Shown one piece after another: positions 30,901-47,300 of a stretch of DNA of 64,000 bases. Numbering within the stretch: position 1 is the first letter of the stretch; each line of letters opens with the position of its first letter. The stretch lies in NCBI GenBank assembly GCA_963761325.1, contig CAVXGZ010000002.1, positions 1,302,001 to 1,366,000 on the forward strand. Direction: 5' to 3'. The stretch comes from Streptantibioticus_C sp963761325. GTDB taxonomy: Bacteria > Actinomycetota > Actinomycetes > Streptomycetales > Streptomycetaceae. The notes under the pieces are model-generated. The model saw only the letters and a list, made by a program, of their open reading frames with translations, made no database searches and was not told where the DNA came from. The position numbers and the translations under genes are program-made.

Positions 30901-31711
30901 GCTGGGCTGGGGGCTGTGGGAGCAGGCCAGCGCGATGACCGGGCACCTGTCCGGCGGCGAGCTGGCCCGTGCCACCCACGCAGGCGGCGCGCTGAGCACC
31001 GCGCAGGGCCTGGCGCTGTTCGACGCCGCCGTCGGACTCGGCCGGGCCCACCTGGTGCCGGTCAACCTGGACCCGGCCGCCCTGCGCGGCCAGCCGGGTT
31101 CCGACACCCCGGTCCCGGCGCTGTTCCGCGCACTGGTGCGCGCGCCGCGCCGCCGGGCGGCGGACACCGGGCGCACCGCCCCGGCATCGCTGGCCGACCA
31201 GCTGACCAGGCTGCCCGTGCCGGAGCGCCGCCGCACCCTGCTGGAACTGGTCAGGACGCACGCCGCCACCGTGCTCGGCCACCCCACGCCGGACGCCATC
31301 GGCGCCGAACGGCCGTTCCGGGAGGTCGGGTTCGACTCGCTGACCGCGGTCGAACTGCGCAACCGGCTGGGCGCCGCGACCGGACTGCGGCTCCCGGCGA
31401 CCGCGGTCTTCGACTACCCGACCCCCGCCGAGCTGGCGACGAACCTGCTCGGCCAACTCGTGACCGGACCACCAGCGCCGCCGGCACCCGCCGAGGACCT
31501 GCTCACCGAGGTCGAACGGCTCACCGCCAGGCTCGGATCGATCCCCGACGGGGCGGTCGACCGCGACCGGCTCGCCGAGAGCCTCCAGGCGCTGGTACGC
31601 AGACTCACCACGCTGACCGGACCGTCGGACGACGGCCTGGCAGACAAGCTCCACGACGCGTCCGCCGAGGACGTCTTCGACTTCATTGACAACGATCTGG
31701 GCGTCTCCTGA
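15977..31711 (+). CDS. Modular type I polyketide synthase (modules m4, m5, m6)
   Basis: About 5244 residues, starting at GTG with a good ribosome site. Residues 1-32 form a coiled-coil docking helix. Then m4: KS 34-455, AT 577-878, KR 988-1451, ACP 1475-1568. m5: KS 1584-2010, AT 2105-2390, KR 2518-2985, ACP 3018-3090. m6: KS 3108-3530, AT 3636-3938, DH 4003-4275, ER 4505-4795, KR 4803-5040, ACP 5078-5155. The C-terminal tail ends DVFDFIDNDLGVS. ATs read methylmalonyl, malonyl, methylmalonyl. Predicted outcome: two A1-type carbinols followed by one fully reduced methyl-branched unit, the only complete ER-bearing module in the window. It probably accepts the chain from gene 1 and passes it to gene 3, whose start is 46 bp downstream. 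It is the first gene after the divergent control region. Confidence 0.97.
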   Translation: MADDQKYLDYLKRLTVDLRQTRRRLAAAEAREHEPVAIVAMSCRYPGGVRSPEDFWQLIASGSDGISGFPTDRGWELDTLFDPDPDRPGTSYVREGGFLHEAAGFDAALFGISPREALAMDPQQRLMLEASWEVFERAGLDATALRGSETGVFIGSSSSAYGTGIRKLPQGLEGHLLTGTAPSVVSGRVSYTFGLEGPAVTVDTACSSSLVALHLAVQALRNGECSLALAGGVTVMATPGIFTEFSAQRGLAGDGRCKSFAAGADGTGWGEGAGVLLVERLSDARRNGHQVLAIVRGSAVNQDGASNGLTAPNGPSQERVIRQALINSRVEASDVDAVEAHGTGTVLGDPIEAQALLATYGQERPEDRPLWLGSVKSNIGHTQSAAGVAGIIKMVMALRHGVLPPTLHLDEPSPHVDWSAGAVALLTREQEWPAVEGRPRRAGVSSFGVSGTNAHVILEGPEGQSEEAADEDAPQEPGAEALPVAGGVVPWVISAGSPEALTQQAERLRRHVAEQPELRPADVAWSLVSARAALDHRAVVLGTETEELAQGLAGLARGEQPPGVVRRSGEVGSGGAVFVFPGQGSQWVGMARELLEVSEAFRSRIEECERALEAFVDWSLLEVLRAEGAEGAAWLERVDVVQPVLWAVMVSLAELWRSVGVVPSAVVGHSQGEIAAAVVAGGLSVEDGARVAALRSRAIGEVLSGLGGMVSVGLPQSGVVKLLEPWGAALSVAAVNGPSSTVVSGDAAALDELLAACAEREVRARRVPVDYASHSVHVERIRERLLDELVVSPRSSGVPFYSAVTGELLDTAGLDAEYWYRNLRSTVRFERATRGLLDAGRSLFVEVSAHPVLTVGIEETVAETGAAAAVLGTLRRDEGGTRRWLAALAEGYVHGLPVDWRAVVAPFGGRQVELPTYAFQHTSYWLRSEEPDAPVAADPGEAEFWAAIERGDVEEIAGTLRMETVGELEAVLPALSSWRRTRRDRSKVDSYRYQVTWQPVGDLSAAALSETWLVVLPESGAENALAAQCLLALREHGAEVVELVVEDDAMDRWALAEQLDDLVSMGETPTRMLSLLGLDEREHPDEPGVAVGVAVTACLIQAMIDIDLELPVWSVTSGAVSTGRSDALRNPVQAQVWGLGRVAALEQRSRWGGLLDLPASLDERGRARLAAVLGDRTHDEDQLAVRSSGVFGRRLSRAPMARQAVAEWVPSGPVLVTGGTGALGAEVARWLAERGADRLVLTSRSGPDAPGVAELVARLAESGTTATVAACDVGDREALAALLAEHPVTAVVHAAGTDVSMPLTDIEPGDLADLFRAKVTGAVNLHELLADRPLDAFVMFSSIAGIWGSGSQAAYAAANAFLDALAERRRADGLPATSVAWGAWADAGMATRGGAGDYLRSRGIDPMPPRLCVAALAAAVDHRETCLTVADVDWERFAPAFVATRPSPLIGDLPEVRAMVESDAGQRADDGEVLSALQREIAAASTEERARVVLEVVRSATASVLGYQDFGAVESDRPFKDIGLDSLTAVETCKRLRTATGLRLPATLLFDYPTPRVLSRFLVDELTGAEAEAGTVAPAAAAETDEPLAIVGMSCRYPGGVGSPEDLWDLVATGADGVSGFPTDRGWDLSTADGAYTPEGGFVYDATTFDAGLFGISPREAVAMDPQQRVLLEASWEALERAGLDPLSLRGTRTGVFVGASTSGYGVGMRLSAGLSGHYITGTSSSVMSGRIAYSFGMEGPALTVDTACSSSLVALHLAGQALHAGECSMALVAGVALMTSPDIFAEFSTQNGLSADGRCKSFATAADGTGWGEGVGVLLLERLSEARRNGHEVLAVVRGSAVNQDGASNGLTAPNGPSQQRVIRQALANAGLASSEVDAVEGHGTATTLGDPIEVQALLATYGRERPVDQPLWLGSLKSNIGHTQAASGVAGIIKMVMALRHGVLPRTLHVDEPSRHVDWSAGAVELLTEAREWPSTGAPRRAGVSSFGVSGTNAHVIIEQAPAHQETAAETAGTPARVLPWLVSAKTAAGLRSQSAALSAYVREHPELAVADVARSLALSRAGLEHRAAVFAADSAGFTAALDALAGGELPANGVRGTVREGRLAFLFTGQGAQRVGMGRELYDAFPEFADALDAVCVRLDGELDRPLREVMFGDAESLDRTAYTQAALFALEVALFRLVESWGVIPDFLLGHSIGELAAAHVAGVLSLDDACTLVAARGRLMQALPTGGAMLAVEAEESEVVAELTGREASVSVAAVNGPTSVVVSGDEDAIAELETAWRTAGRRVKRLTVSHAFHSPRMDAMLDEFAAVAGGLTFNAPRLPIVSNGTGTPADPELIRTPGYWVRHVRDAVRFADGIRWLAAEGVTRFLELGPDGVLTAMARDSLPSGTDAAETVLAPALRAERDESETVLRMVAAAHAHGARIDWSALFGSLGGRRVPLPTYAFQRERYWLDTFVVPPAFGGGAAEAEFWAAVEGEDLTAVADALRLETEAVGAVLPALSTWRRKRHEQSTVDGWRYRAVWRPLTGLPRATLTGTWLVVVPAGSEDREHVTAVLAALTGGGATAHPFALDAERDGAEALAGRLREAAEASGGLAGVLSLAALDEGEHPGHPGLARGLAGTVLLLQALHAAGVEAPLWAATHGAVAVNRSDRPVDAGQAQVWGLGRTAALEFPQHWGGLLDLPDLLDRRAGARLVTLLAHGAEDQAAVRGSGVYARRLVSAPVARDAVRREWRPSGTVLVTGGTGALGARVARVLAERGARHLVLTSRRGPDAPGAAELVAELAGLGAEATVVACDIADRDALAAVLAAHPVTGVVHTAGVIDSVPLPGLGLAGLAEVLRAKVSGAAHLDELLADTRLEAFVTFSSIAGVWGSGGQAAYSAANAYVDALVENRRARGLAGTSVAWGPWAGGGMLAAEGGEEYLQRRGLTAMDPDLALRALADAVDHDLGCVAVADVDWATFATAFTSRRPSPLIAELPAAAPARAAADEQAGSAQLRGRLADLGPDDRRRALVELVRTAAAEVLGHASADAIEADRPFKDLGFDSLTAVELRDRLAHTAGLVLPTTLVFDYPNATALARRLAEELGVTQAERSVPRAGVPAADGTDEPIAIVGMSCRYPGGVRSPEDLWRLVESGGDGIGAFPTDRGWQPADDDPAGPVTREGGFVHDVPGFDAALFGISPREALAMDPQQRLMLEASWEVFERAGLDPMSLRGSQIGVFAGMNSHDYLALISAATPGVEGYIATGSSGSVVSGRVSYTFGLEGPALTVDTACSSSLVALHLAVQALRNGECAMAVAGGVTVMATPGIFAEFSAQGGMAADGRCKPFGAGADGTGWGEGVGVLLVERLSDARRNGHRVLAVVRGSAVNQDGASNGLTAPNGPSQERVIRQALANSRVEASDVDVVEAHGTGTVLGDPIEAQALLATYGQQREAGRPLWLGSVKSNIGHTQGASGVAGVIKMVMALRHGVLPKSLYADEPSPHVDWSSGAVELLTQSREWPATEGRPRRAGVSSFGVSGTNAHVIVEAAEEPEHSADDETPAGGVVPWVLSAASADALAEQAERLREALAERPEVRPADVAWSLVSCRAALEHRAVVLGDDLAELLGGLTSLARGEEGPGVVRRTGDAGAGGAVFVFPGQGSQWVGMARELLETSEEFREGVEECERALGAFVKWSLLEVLRAEGEEGAAWFDRVDVVQPVLWAVMVALAGLWRSAGVVPSAVVGHSQGEIAAAVVAGALSIDDGARVVALRSRAIGEVLSGLGGMVSVARPRAEVAGLLEPWGEALSIAAVNGPSSTVVSGDAAALDELLAACGDRGIRARRIPVDYASHSAQVERIRERLLEELAVTPRASGVPYYSAVTGGLLDTTGLDAEYWYRNLRRTVEFEQATRALLDAGRSLFVEVSAHPVLTVGIEETVADAGASAAVLGTLRRDEGGTRRWLASLAQGCVHGLPVDWRAVLAPWGGRRVELPTYAFQHTAYWPESGQLPTNVASAGLTAVGHPLIGAAVQPADGEGVLWTGRLSLPTHPWLADHAVMDAVLLPGTAFVELALQAGDQLGCPELDELTFEVPLTLPERAAVQLQVLAGAPDADGRRTVSVHSRPERSDGERRWTRHAAGILAPDAAEPAFDLVDWPPRGAEPLPVDGFYDALADAGYAYGPAFQGLRAAWRHGDDVLAEVALPDHVRKDAASFGVHPALLDAALHAAGLGGLLGTDGQPRLPFSWSGVTLHATGSPVLRVRLTPLGTDTLAVEVADATGSPVARAASLTLRPVSAGQLRRSGPDGTANALFRLEWTPLPAPEAPAALRLAAVGETGFTELLESGRPVSHYDDLAALRDSVASGLSVPEHVLWFLTGRDADVAGTTHRALAFAQEWLADERLAAARLAVVTRGAVAADAGEDVPDLAAAAARGLLRSAQSENPDRITLIDLDGHPDSWPALPAALTADEPQTAIRAGRLLAARLTRAGDAGLPLPAAGEAWRLDTDGSAGLDGLAALPAPGAAAPLAPDEVRIAVRAAGVNFRDVAIALGIVPDQAVMGTEGAGVVLEVGSRVTDLAVGDRVFGLLAGCFAPVAVAERRGLVRMRPEWTFAEAASVPTVFLTAYYGLVDLAGAKAGESLLVHAAAGGVGMAAVQIGRHLGMEVFGTASAGKQDVLRSWGLDEEHIASSRTTDFEQHFRVTTGGRGVDVVLNSLTGEFVDASMNLLAPGGRLVEMGKTDIRDAAWMAEEYPGLSYRAFDLKDAGPRRLDEMLAEILALLDQGALRILPVTAWDVRQAVDAFRFISQARHTGKNVLTLPVAPDPDGTVLITGGTGVLGSALARHLVHEHGMRRLLLVGRRGPRAAGAMELAAELGESGARVEVAACDVADRDALAALLAGIPADHPLTGVVHAAGALDDGVFGAMDPGRVDTVFRPKVDAAVNLHELTADEDLAMFVLYSSASAAFGSPGQANYAAANSFLDALAQHRRHRGLPAVSLGWGLWEQASAMTGHLSGGELARATHAGGALSTAQGLALFDAAVGLGRAHLVPVNLDPAALRGQPGSDTPVPALFRALVRAPRRRAADTGRTAPASLADQLTRLPVPERRRTLLELVRTHAATVLGHPTPDAIGAERPFREVGFDSLTAVELRNRLGAATGLRLPATAVFDYPTPAELATNLLGQLVTGPPAPPAPAEDLLTEVERLTARLGSIPDGAVDRDRLAESLQALVRRLTTLTGPSDDGLADKLHDASAEDVFDFIDNDLGVS
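16076..20680 (+). other. PKS module m4: KS-AT(methylmalonyl)-KR(A1)-ACP
   Basis: KS Cys codon 16592-16594. AT about 17706-18610: GHSQGE Ser 17984-17986, YASH 18287-18298, so methylmalonyl-CoA. Dimerisation element (EFWAAIERGDVEE to LPALSSWRR) about 18805-18920. KR about 18940-20330 with GIWGSGSQAAY, A1 type, predicting a 2-methyl-3-hydroxy unit without epimerisation. ACP Ser 20552-20554 in an unusual context, DSLTAVETCKRL instead of VELRNRL. The AT DNA is nearly identical over long stretches to the m13 AT and uses more TTG/GTG codons than its surroundings. Confidence 0.92.
18481..18753 (+). repeat. Long near-identical repeat, copy 1 (m4 AT C-terminal part and linker)
   Basis: Matches 63590-63862 with only scattered differences, including shared rare-in-context codons (GGGCGTTCGTTGTTCGTGGAG). 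The similarity also extends over an earlier part of the two ATs (about 17710-18060 with 62816-63166), more diverged in between. Indicates recent duplication or gene conversion between m4 and m13. Confidence 0.85.
20728..25240 (+). other. PKS module m5: KS-AT(malonyl)-KR(A1)-ACP
   Basis: KS Cys codon 21221-21223; the KS His motif reads EGHGTATTLGD (near 21620-21652), with Ala where the HGTGT consensus has Gly. AT about 22290-23150: GHSIGE Ser 22562-22564, HAFH 22862-22873, malonyl. Dimerisation element about 23394-23495. KR about 23530-24910, GVWGSGGQAAY, A1 type. ACP Ser 25118-25120. Expected product is an unbranched L-configured carbinol. Confidence 0.92.
25301..31460 (+). other. PKS module m6: KS-AT(methylmalonyl)-DH-ER-KR(B)-ACP
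   Basis: KS Cys 25802-25804. AT about 26883-27790: GHSQGE Ser 27161-27163, YASH 27464-27475, methylmalonyl. DH about 27985-28800: catalytic His 28082-28084 in HAVMDAVLLP (Asp where Gly is usual), YGPAFQGL, catalytic Asp 28580-28582 in HPALLDAALH. ER about 29490-30370: GVNFRDVAIALGIVP and nucleotide-binding AAAGGVGMAAVQ; Val in GIVP rather than the Tyr of GMYP tentatively suggests 2R-methyl. KR about 30385-31130: LDDG 30659-30670, GQANYAAAN, B type. ACP Ser 31337-31339. Expected outcome: full reduction to a methyl-branched methylene. Confidence 0.93.
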
Positions 31712-31757
31712 GCTCGCTCGCGCCGCGTGCAGTGACCGATGAATAGGACAAGGTCGG

Positions 31758-41314
<9,557 letters not shown>

Positions 41315-41315
<1 letters not shown>

Positions 41316-44300
41316 TGGCAGACGAGGCGAAGCTCCGGGACTACCTCGGCCGGGTGATCGCCGAGCTGCACCAGACCCGGCAGCGCCTGCGCGACGCCGA
41401 GTCGGGTGAGCGGGAACCCCTCGCCATCGTGTCGATGAGCTGTCACCTGCCCGGCGGCGTGCACAGCCCGGACGACCTGTGGCGGCTGCTGGCCGACGGC
41501 GGCGACGCGATCACGTCGTTCCCGACCGACCGCGGCTGGAACTCCGAGCTGCCCGGCGGCGCGGAGGAGGGCCGCGACTCCTCGGCCCGCGGTGGCTTCC
41601 TGCACGACGCCGCCTGGTTCGACCCCGGGTTCTTCGGGATCAACCCGCGCGAGGCGCTGGCGATGGACCCGCAGCAGCGGCTGGCGCTGGAGACCGCCTG
41701 GGAGGCGGTCGAGCGCGCCGGCATCCACCCCCAGACGCTGCGGGGCAGCCGTACCGGCACCTTCGTCGGAGCCAACGGCCAGGGCTACGACGCCGCGATG
41801 CAGGCCACCAACACCGGCTCCGAGGGCTACCTGCTGACCGGCGGCGCGACCTCCGTCGTCTCCGGCCGGATCGCCTACACCCTCGGCCTGGAGGGCCCCG
41901 CCGTCACGGTGGACTCCGCCTGCTCCTCCTCGCTCACCGCCCTGCACCTGGCCGGCCAGGCGCTGCGCAACGGCGACTGCACCATGGCGCTGGTCGGCGG
42001 CGTCACCGTGATGCCGCACGCCATCGGCTTCTACGAGTTCGACCGCCAGCGCGGCCTGTCCTCCGACGGGCGGTGCAAGGCGTTCTCCGCCTCGGCGGAC
42101 GGCATGGGCATGGCCGAGGGCGCCGCGATGCTCCTGGTGACCACCCGCTCGCACGCCGAGCGCAACGGCTACCCGGTCCTCGCCCTGGTGCGCGGCAGCG
42201 CCGTCAACCAGGACGGCGGCTCCAACGGGCTCACCGCGCCCAACGGACCCTCGCAGGAACGGGTGATCCGCCAGGCACTCGCCAACGCGCGGCTGTCGCC
42301 CGAGCAGGTCGACGCCGTCGAGGCGCACGGCACCGGCACGACGCTGGGCGACCCGATCGAGGCGCAGGCGCTGCTGGCCACCTACGGCCAGGACCGGCCC
42401 GAGGACCGGCCGTTGTGGCTCGGCTCGTTGAAGTCCAACATCGGGCACACCCAGGCGGCGGCCGGCGCGGCCGGCGTGATCAAGGCCGTCCTCGCGCTGC
42501 GCCACCGCACCCTGCCGCGCACCCTGCACGCCGACGAGCCCTCGCCGCACGTCGACTGGTCGTCCGGCGCGGTGGAACTGCTCACCGAGGCCCGCCCGTG
42601 GCCCCGGTCCGAGGAGCCGCGCCGGATCGGCGTGTCCTCGTTCGGCATCAGCGGGACCAACGCCCACCTGATCCTCGAAGAGGCCCCCGAGGCGACCGCC
42701 GCGGAGCCCGCGACCGCCGCCGAGCCGCGGACCGCACCGCCCGTGGTGCCGCTGCCGGTCTCCGGCAAGACCCCGGACGCGCTGCGCGAGCAGGCGGAAC
42801 GCCTTGCCGCCTTCGTGCGCGCCGACGCCGGCCTCGACCTGCTCGACCTCGGCCGGTCACTGGCGACCGGCCGCGCCTCCTTCGACCAGCGGGCCGTCGT
42901 GCTCGCCGCCGACCGCGACGAGTTCCTGACCGGCCTGGACGCCCTGGTCGCCGGCGACGCCGCCCCCCACGTGGTGCGCGGCGTCGCGGCCCAGGAGCTG
43001 ACCGCGTTCCTGTTCACCGGTCAGGGTGCGCAGCGGGTCGGTATGGGGCGGGAGTTGTGTGAGGTGTTCCCGGTGTTCGCGGCGTCGTTCGACGCGGTGT
43101 GTGGGTTGTTGGACGTCGGGTTGGGTGGGTCGTTGCGTGAGGTGGTGTTCGGTGGTCGGGGGGATCTGGATCGGACGGAGTTCGCGCAGCCGGCGTTGTT
43201 CGCGTTGGAGGTGGCGCTGTTCCGTCTGTTGGAGTCGTGGGGGATCGCGCCGGACTTCGTGTTGGGGCATTCGATCGGTGAGGTGGCTGCCGCGTATGTG
43301 GCGGGGGTGTTCTCGTTGGAGGACGCGTGCGCTTTGGTGGTGGCGCGTGGTCGGTTGATGCAGGCGTTGCCCGAGGGTGGCGCGATGTTGGCGGTGGAGG
43401 CGACCGAGGAGGAGGTCGGCAAGGAGCTGGTCGGTCGTGAGGGGTCGGTGAGTCTGGCTGCGGTGAACGGGCCTGGTTCGGTGGTCGTTTCGGGTGACGC
43501 GGAGGTGGTGGCGGAGCTGGAGGCGGGTTGGCGGGAGTCGGGTCGGAAGGTGAAGCGGCTGGCGGTCTCGCACGCGTTCCATTCGCCGCGGATGGACGCG
43601 ATGCTCGACGAGTTCGCTTCCGTGGTGGGCGGGTTGACGTTGAACGCGCCGAAGCTTCCGGTGGTATCGAATCTGACCGGGCGGCTGGCTGATCCGCAGG
43701 AGATCCGTACCGCGGGGTACTGGGTGCGGCACGTGCGCGAGGCGGTCCGGTTCGCCGACGGCGTGCGCCTGCTGGCGGCCGAAGGGGTCCGCACCTTCGT
43801 CGAACTCGGCCCCGACGGCGTGCTCACCGCCATGGCCGGGCACTGCCTGCCCGAGGACGGCGACTCCTGCCTCGCCGCCACGCTGCGCGCCGGCCGCCCG
43901 GAGACCGGGCAACTGCTGCGCGCGGTCGCCACGATCCACACCGCGGGCGTCGAGCCGGACTGGTCGGCGGTGTACGCGGGGTGGGGCGGATCGCGGGTCG
44001 AGCTGCCCACCTATCCGTTCCAGCGCCGGCGCTACTGGCCGGCGATCGTCGGCGTCGCCAACGTCGCCGCGGCCGGCCTGGGCAGCGCGGACCACCCGCT
44101 GCTCGGCGCCGCGATCTCGCTCGCCGACGGGGACGGCGCCCTGCTGACCGGGCGGCTGTCCACCGCCACCCACCCGTGGCTCGCCGAACACGTCGTGCTC
44201 GCCGACACGCTGCTGCCCGGCACCGCCCTCGTCGAACTCGCCCTGCGGGCCGGCGAACAGGTGGGCTGCCCCCGGCTGGACGAGCTGACGCTGCGCACCC

Positions 44301-47300
44301 CGCTCGTCCTGCCCGAGCAGGGCGGCGTCCAGCTGCAGCTGCGGGTCGGCCCCGCCACGGCACAGGGCACCCGGACGGTCAGCATCCACTCCCGGCCGGA
44401 CGGCGAGAGCGACGAGTGGACCTGGCACGCCGAGGGCACGGTCGCCGAGGGCGGATCCACCGCGGCCGAGAGCCTGGCGCAGTGGCCGCCGGCGGACGCC
44501 GAACCGCTGCCGGTGGACGGCTGGTACGACGGCGCCGCCGCGGCCGGCCTGGTCTACGGCCCCACCTTCCGCGGGCTGCGTGCCGTCTGGCGCTCCGGCG
44601 ACGCGGTCTACGCCGAGGTGGAACTGCCCGAGCGCGCCCGCGCCGAGGCCGCCGGGTTCGGACTGCACCCCGCCCTGCTCGACTCCGCGCTGCACGCGAT
44701 CGGGGTCTCCGGACTGCTGCCGGAAGCCGGCGGGATCCGGTTGCCGTTCGCCTGGTCCGGCGTCACCCTGCACGCCATCGGCGCCGCCGCGCTGCGGGTG
44801 CGGCTCGCTCCGGCCGGTGCCGACGCGATCTCGCTCACCGTGGCCGACGCCGCGGGCGAACCGGTCGCCCGCGTGGACCGGTTGGTCCTGCGCCCGACCG
44901 TCGCCGGGCCCGCCGCCGCGCTGCGCGACACGCTCTTCCAGCTCAACTGGACCCCGGTCGGCCTGCCCGTCGCCGGCGCCGACGGCTCCGAGTACACGCT
45001 GCTGCCGATCACCCCGCCGGCCGGCGACCTGGCCGGGGCGAGCAGCGCCGCGCTGCGCGAGACGCTGGTCGCGCTGCACGCCTGGCTCGCCGCCGACCAC
45101 CCCGCCGACGCGCGCCTGGTGGTGGCCACCCGCGACGCCGTGCCCGCCGGGGACACCGCCGTCGATCCGGCGGCCGCCGCGGTCTGGGGCCTGGTGCGCG
45201 CCGCGCAGTCGGAACACCCCGGCCAGTTCGTCCTGGTGGACGGCGACGGCGCGGACCTCGACCCCGCGGCACTCGCCGCGATCCTGGCCGCCGGCGAACC
45301 GCAGGCGGCGCTGCGCGCGGGCCGGATCCTGCTGCCGAGGCTGGCCCGCGCCGTCCCGCCGCAGCCCGCCGGAACCACGCTCGACCCGGCCGGCACCGTG
45401 CTGATCACCGGCGGCACCGGCGTGCTCGGCGCGATCCTCGCCCGGCACCTGGTCACCGAGCACGGGGTCCGGCACCTCACGCTGCTCAGCCGCCGCGGCC
45501 CCGACGCACCGGGCGCCGACGCCCTCGTCGCGGAGCTCGCCGCCCTGGGCGCCGAGACCACGCTGGCCGCCTGCGACGCCGCGGACCGCGACGCGCTCGC
45601 CGCCGTGCTGGCCGCCGTCCCCGCCGAGCACCCGCTGACCGGCGTGGTGCACGCGGCCGGCGTCGTCGCCGACGCGACCGTCGAGTCGCTGACCGCCGAC
45701 CGGCTGGACACCGTGCTGGCGCCGAAGGCCGCCGCGGCGGTGAACCTGCACGAGCTGACCGCCGACCGCGACCTCGCGCTCTTCGCGCTCTTCTCCTCCG
45801 CGTCCGCGACCTTCGGCACCGCCGGGCAGGGCAACTACGCCGCCGCCAACGCCTTCCTGGACGGCCTCGCCCACCACCGCACCGCGCGGGGCAAGGCCAC
45901 CGTGTCTCTCGCCTGGGGCCTGTGGGCCGAGGCCAGCGGCATCACCGGCCACCTGGGCGAGACGGACCGGGCGCGGATCACCCGGGCCGGTGACGCGCTC
46001 ACCACCGACGAGGGCCTCGCCCTGTTCGACGCCGCGCTGCGCACCGGACTGCCCCACCTGGTGGCGCTCCGGCTCGACCTGGCCGCCATCCGCGCCCAGG
46101 GCGACGCCGCGCACCCGCTGCTGCGCGACCCGTCCCGGGCCCGGACCCGCCGCACCGCGGGATCGGCCGGCCGCCCGGCCGGCGACGCGGAACTGGCCGC
46201 CCGGCTCTCCGGCCTCGACGAGGCCGAGCAGCTGCGGGAGCTGACCGACCTGGTCCGCGCCGCCGCCGCCCTGGTCCTCGGCCACGCGTCGGCCGAACTC
46301 ATCGAGGCCCGCCGCTCGTTCGCCGAACTCGGCTTCGACTCGCTCACCGCGGTCGAACTGCGCAACCACCTCGCCGCCGCCACCGGACTGCGGCTGTCGG
46401 CCACCCTCGTCTTCGACCACCCCTCCTCGGCGGCGCTCGCCGAGCACCTGCGGCCGAAGCTGCTCGGCATCGCCACCGCGCTCCCGGCCGTCGCCGCCGG
46501 CACCGCGGACGCGGACGAACCCGTCGCGATCGTCGGCATGAGCTGCCGCTTCCCCGGCGGGGCGGACAGCCCGGAGGCGCTGTGGCAGCTGGTCGCCACC
46601 GGCACCGACGCCATCTCGCCGTTCCCCGACAACCGCGGCTGGCCCACCGAGGCGCTCTTCGACCCGGAACCCGGCAAGAGCGGCAAGTCGTACGTGAGCG
46701 CGGGCGGGTTCGTGCACGACGCGGACACCTTCGATCCCGAGCCGTTCGGCATCTCGCCGCGCGAGGCCCTGGCGATGGACCCCCAGCAGCGCATGATGCT
46801 GGAGGGGTCCTGGGAGGCGTTCGAACGCGCCGGGATCGACCCGCTGTCGCTGCGCGGCAGCCGCACCGGGGTCTTCGCCGGCCTGATGTACCACGACTAC
46901 GCGGGCACCATGACGACCTCGCTGCCGGAGGGCGTCGAGGCGTTCCTGACCACCGGCACCTCGGGCAGCGTGCTGGCCGGCCGGGTCTCCTACACCTTCG
47001 GGCTCGAAGGCCCGGCGATGACGGTGGACACCGCGTGCTCCTCCTCGCTGGTGGCGCTGCACCTGGCCGCGCAGGCCCTGCGGAGCGGCGAGTGCGACCT
47101 GGCGCTGGCCGGCGGCGTCACCGTGCTGTCCACCCCGGCCGTCTTCGTCGACTTCAGCCAGCAGCGCGGACTCGCCGCGGACGGCCGGGCCAAGTCCTTC
47201 GCCGCCGCGGCCGACGGCACCAGCTGGTCCGAGGGCATCGGCGTGCTCGCCGTCGAGCGGCTGTCCGACGCCCGGCGCAACGGCCACCCGGTGCTCGCGG

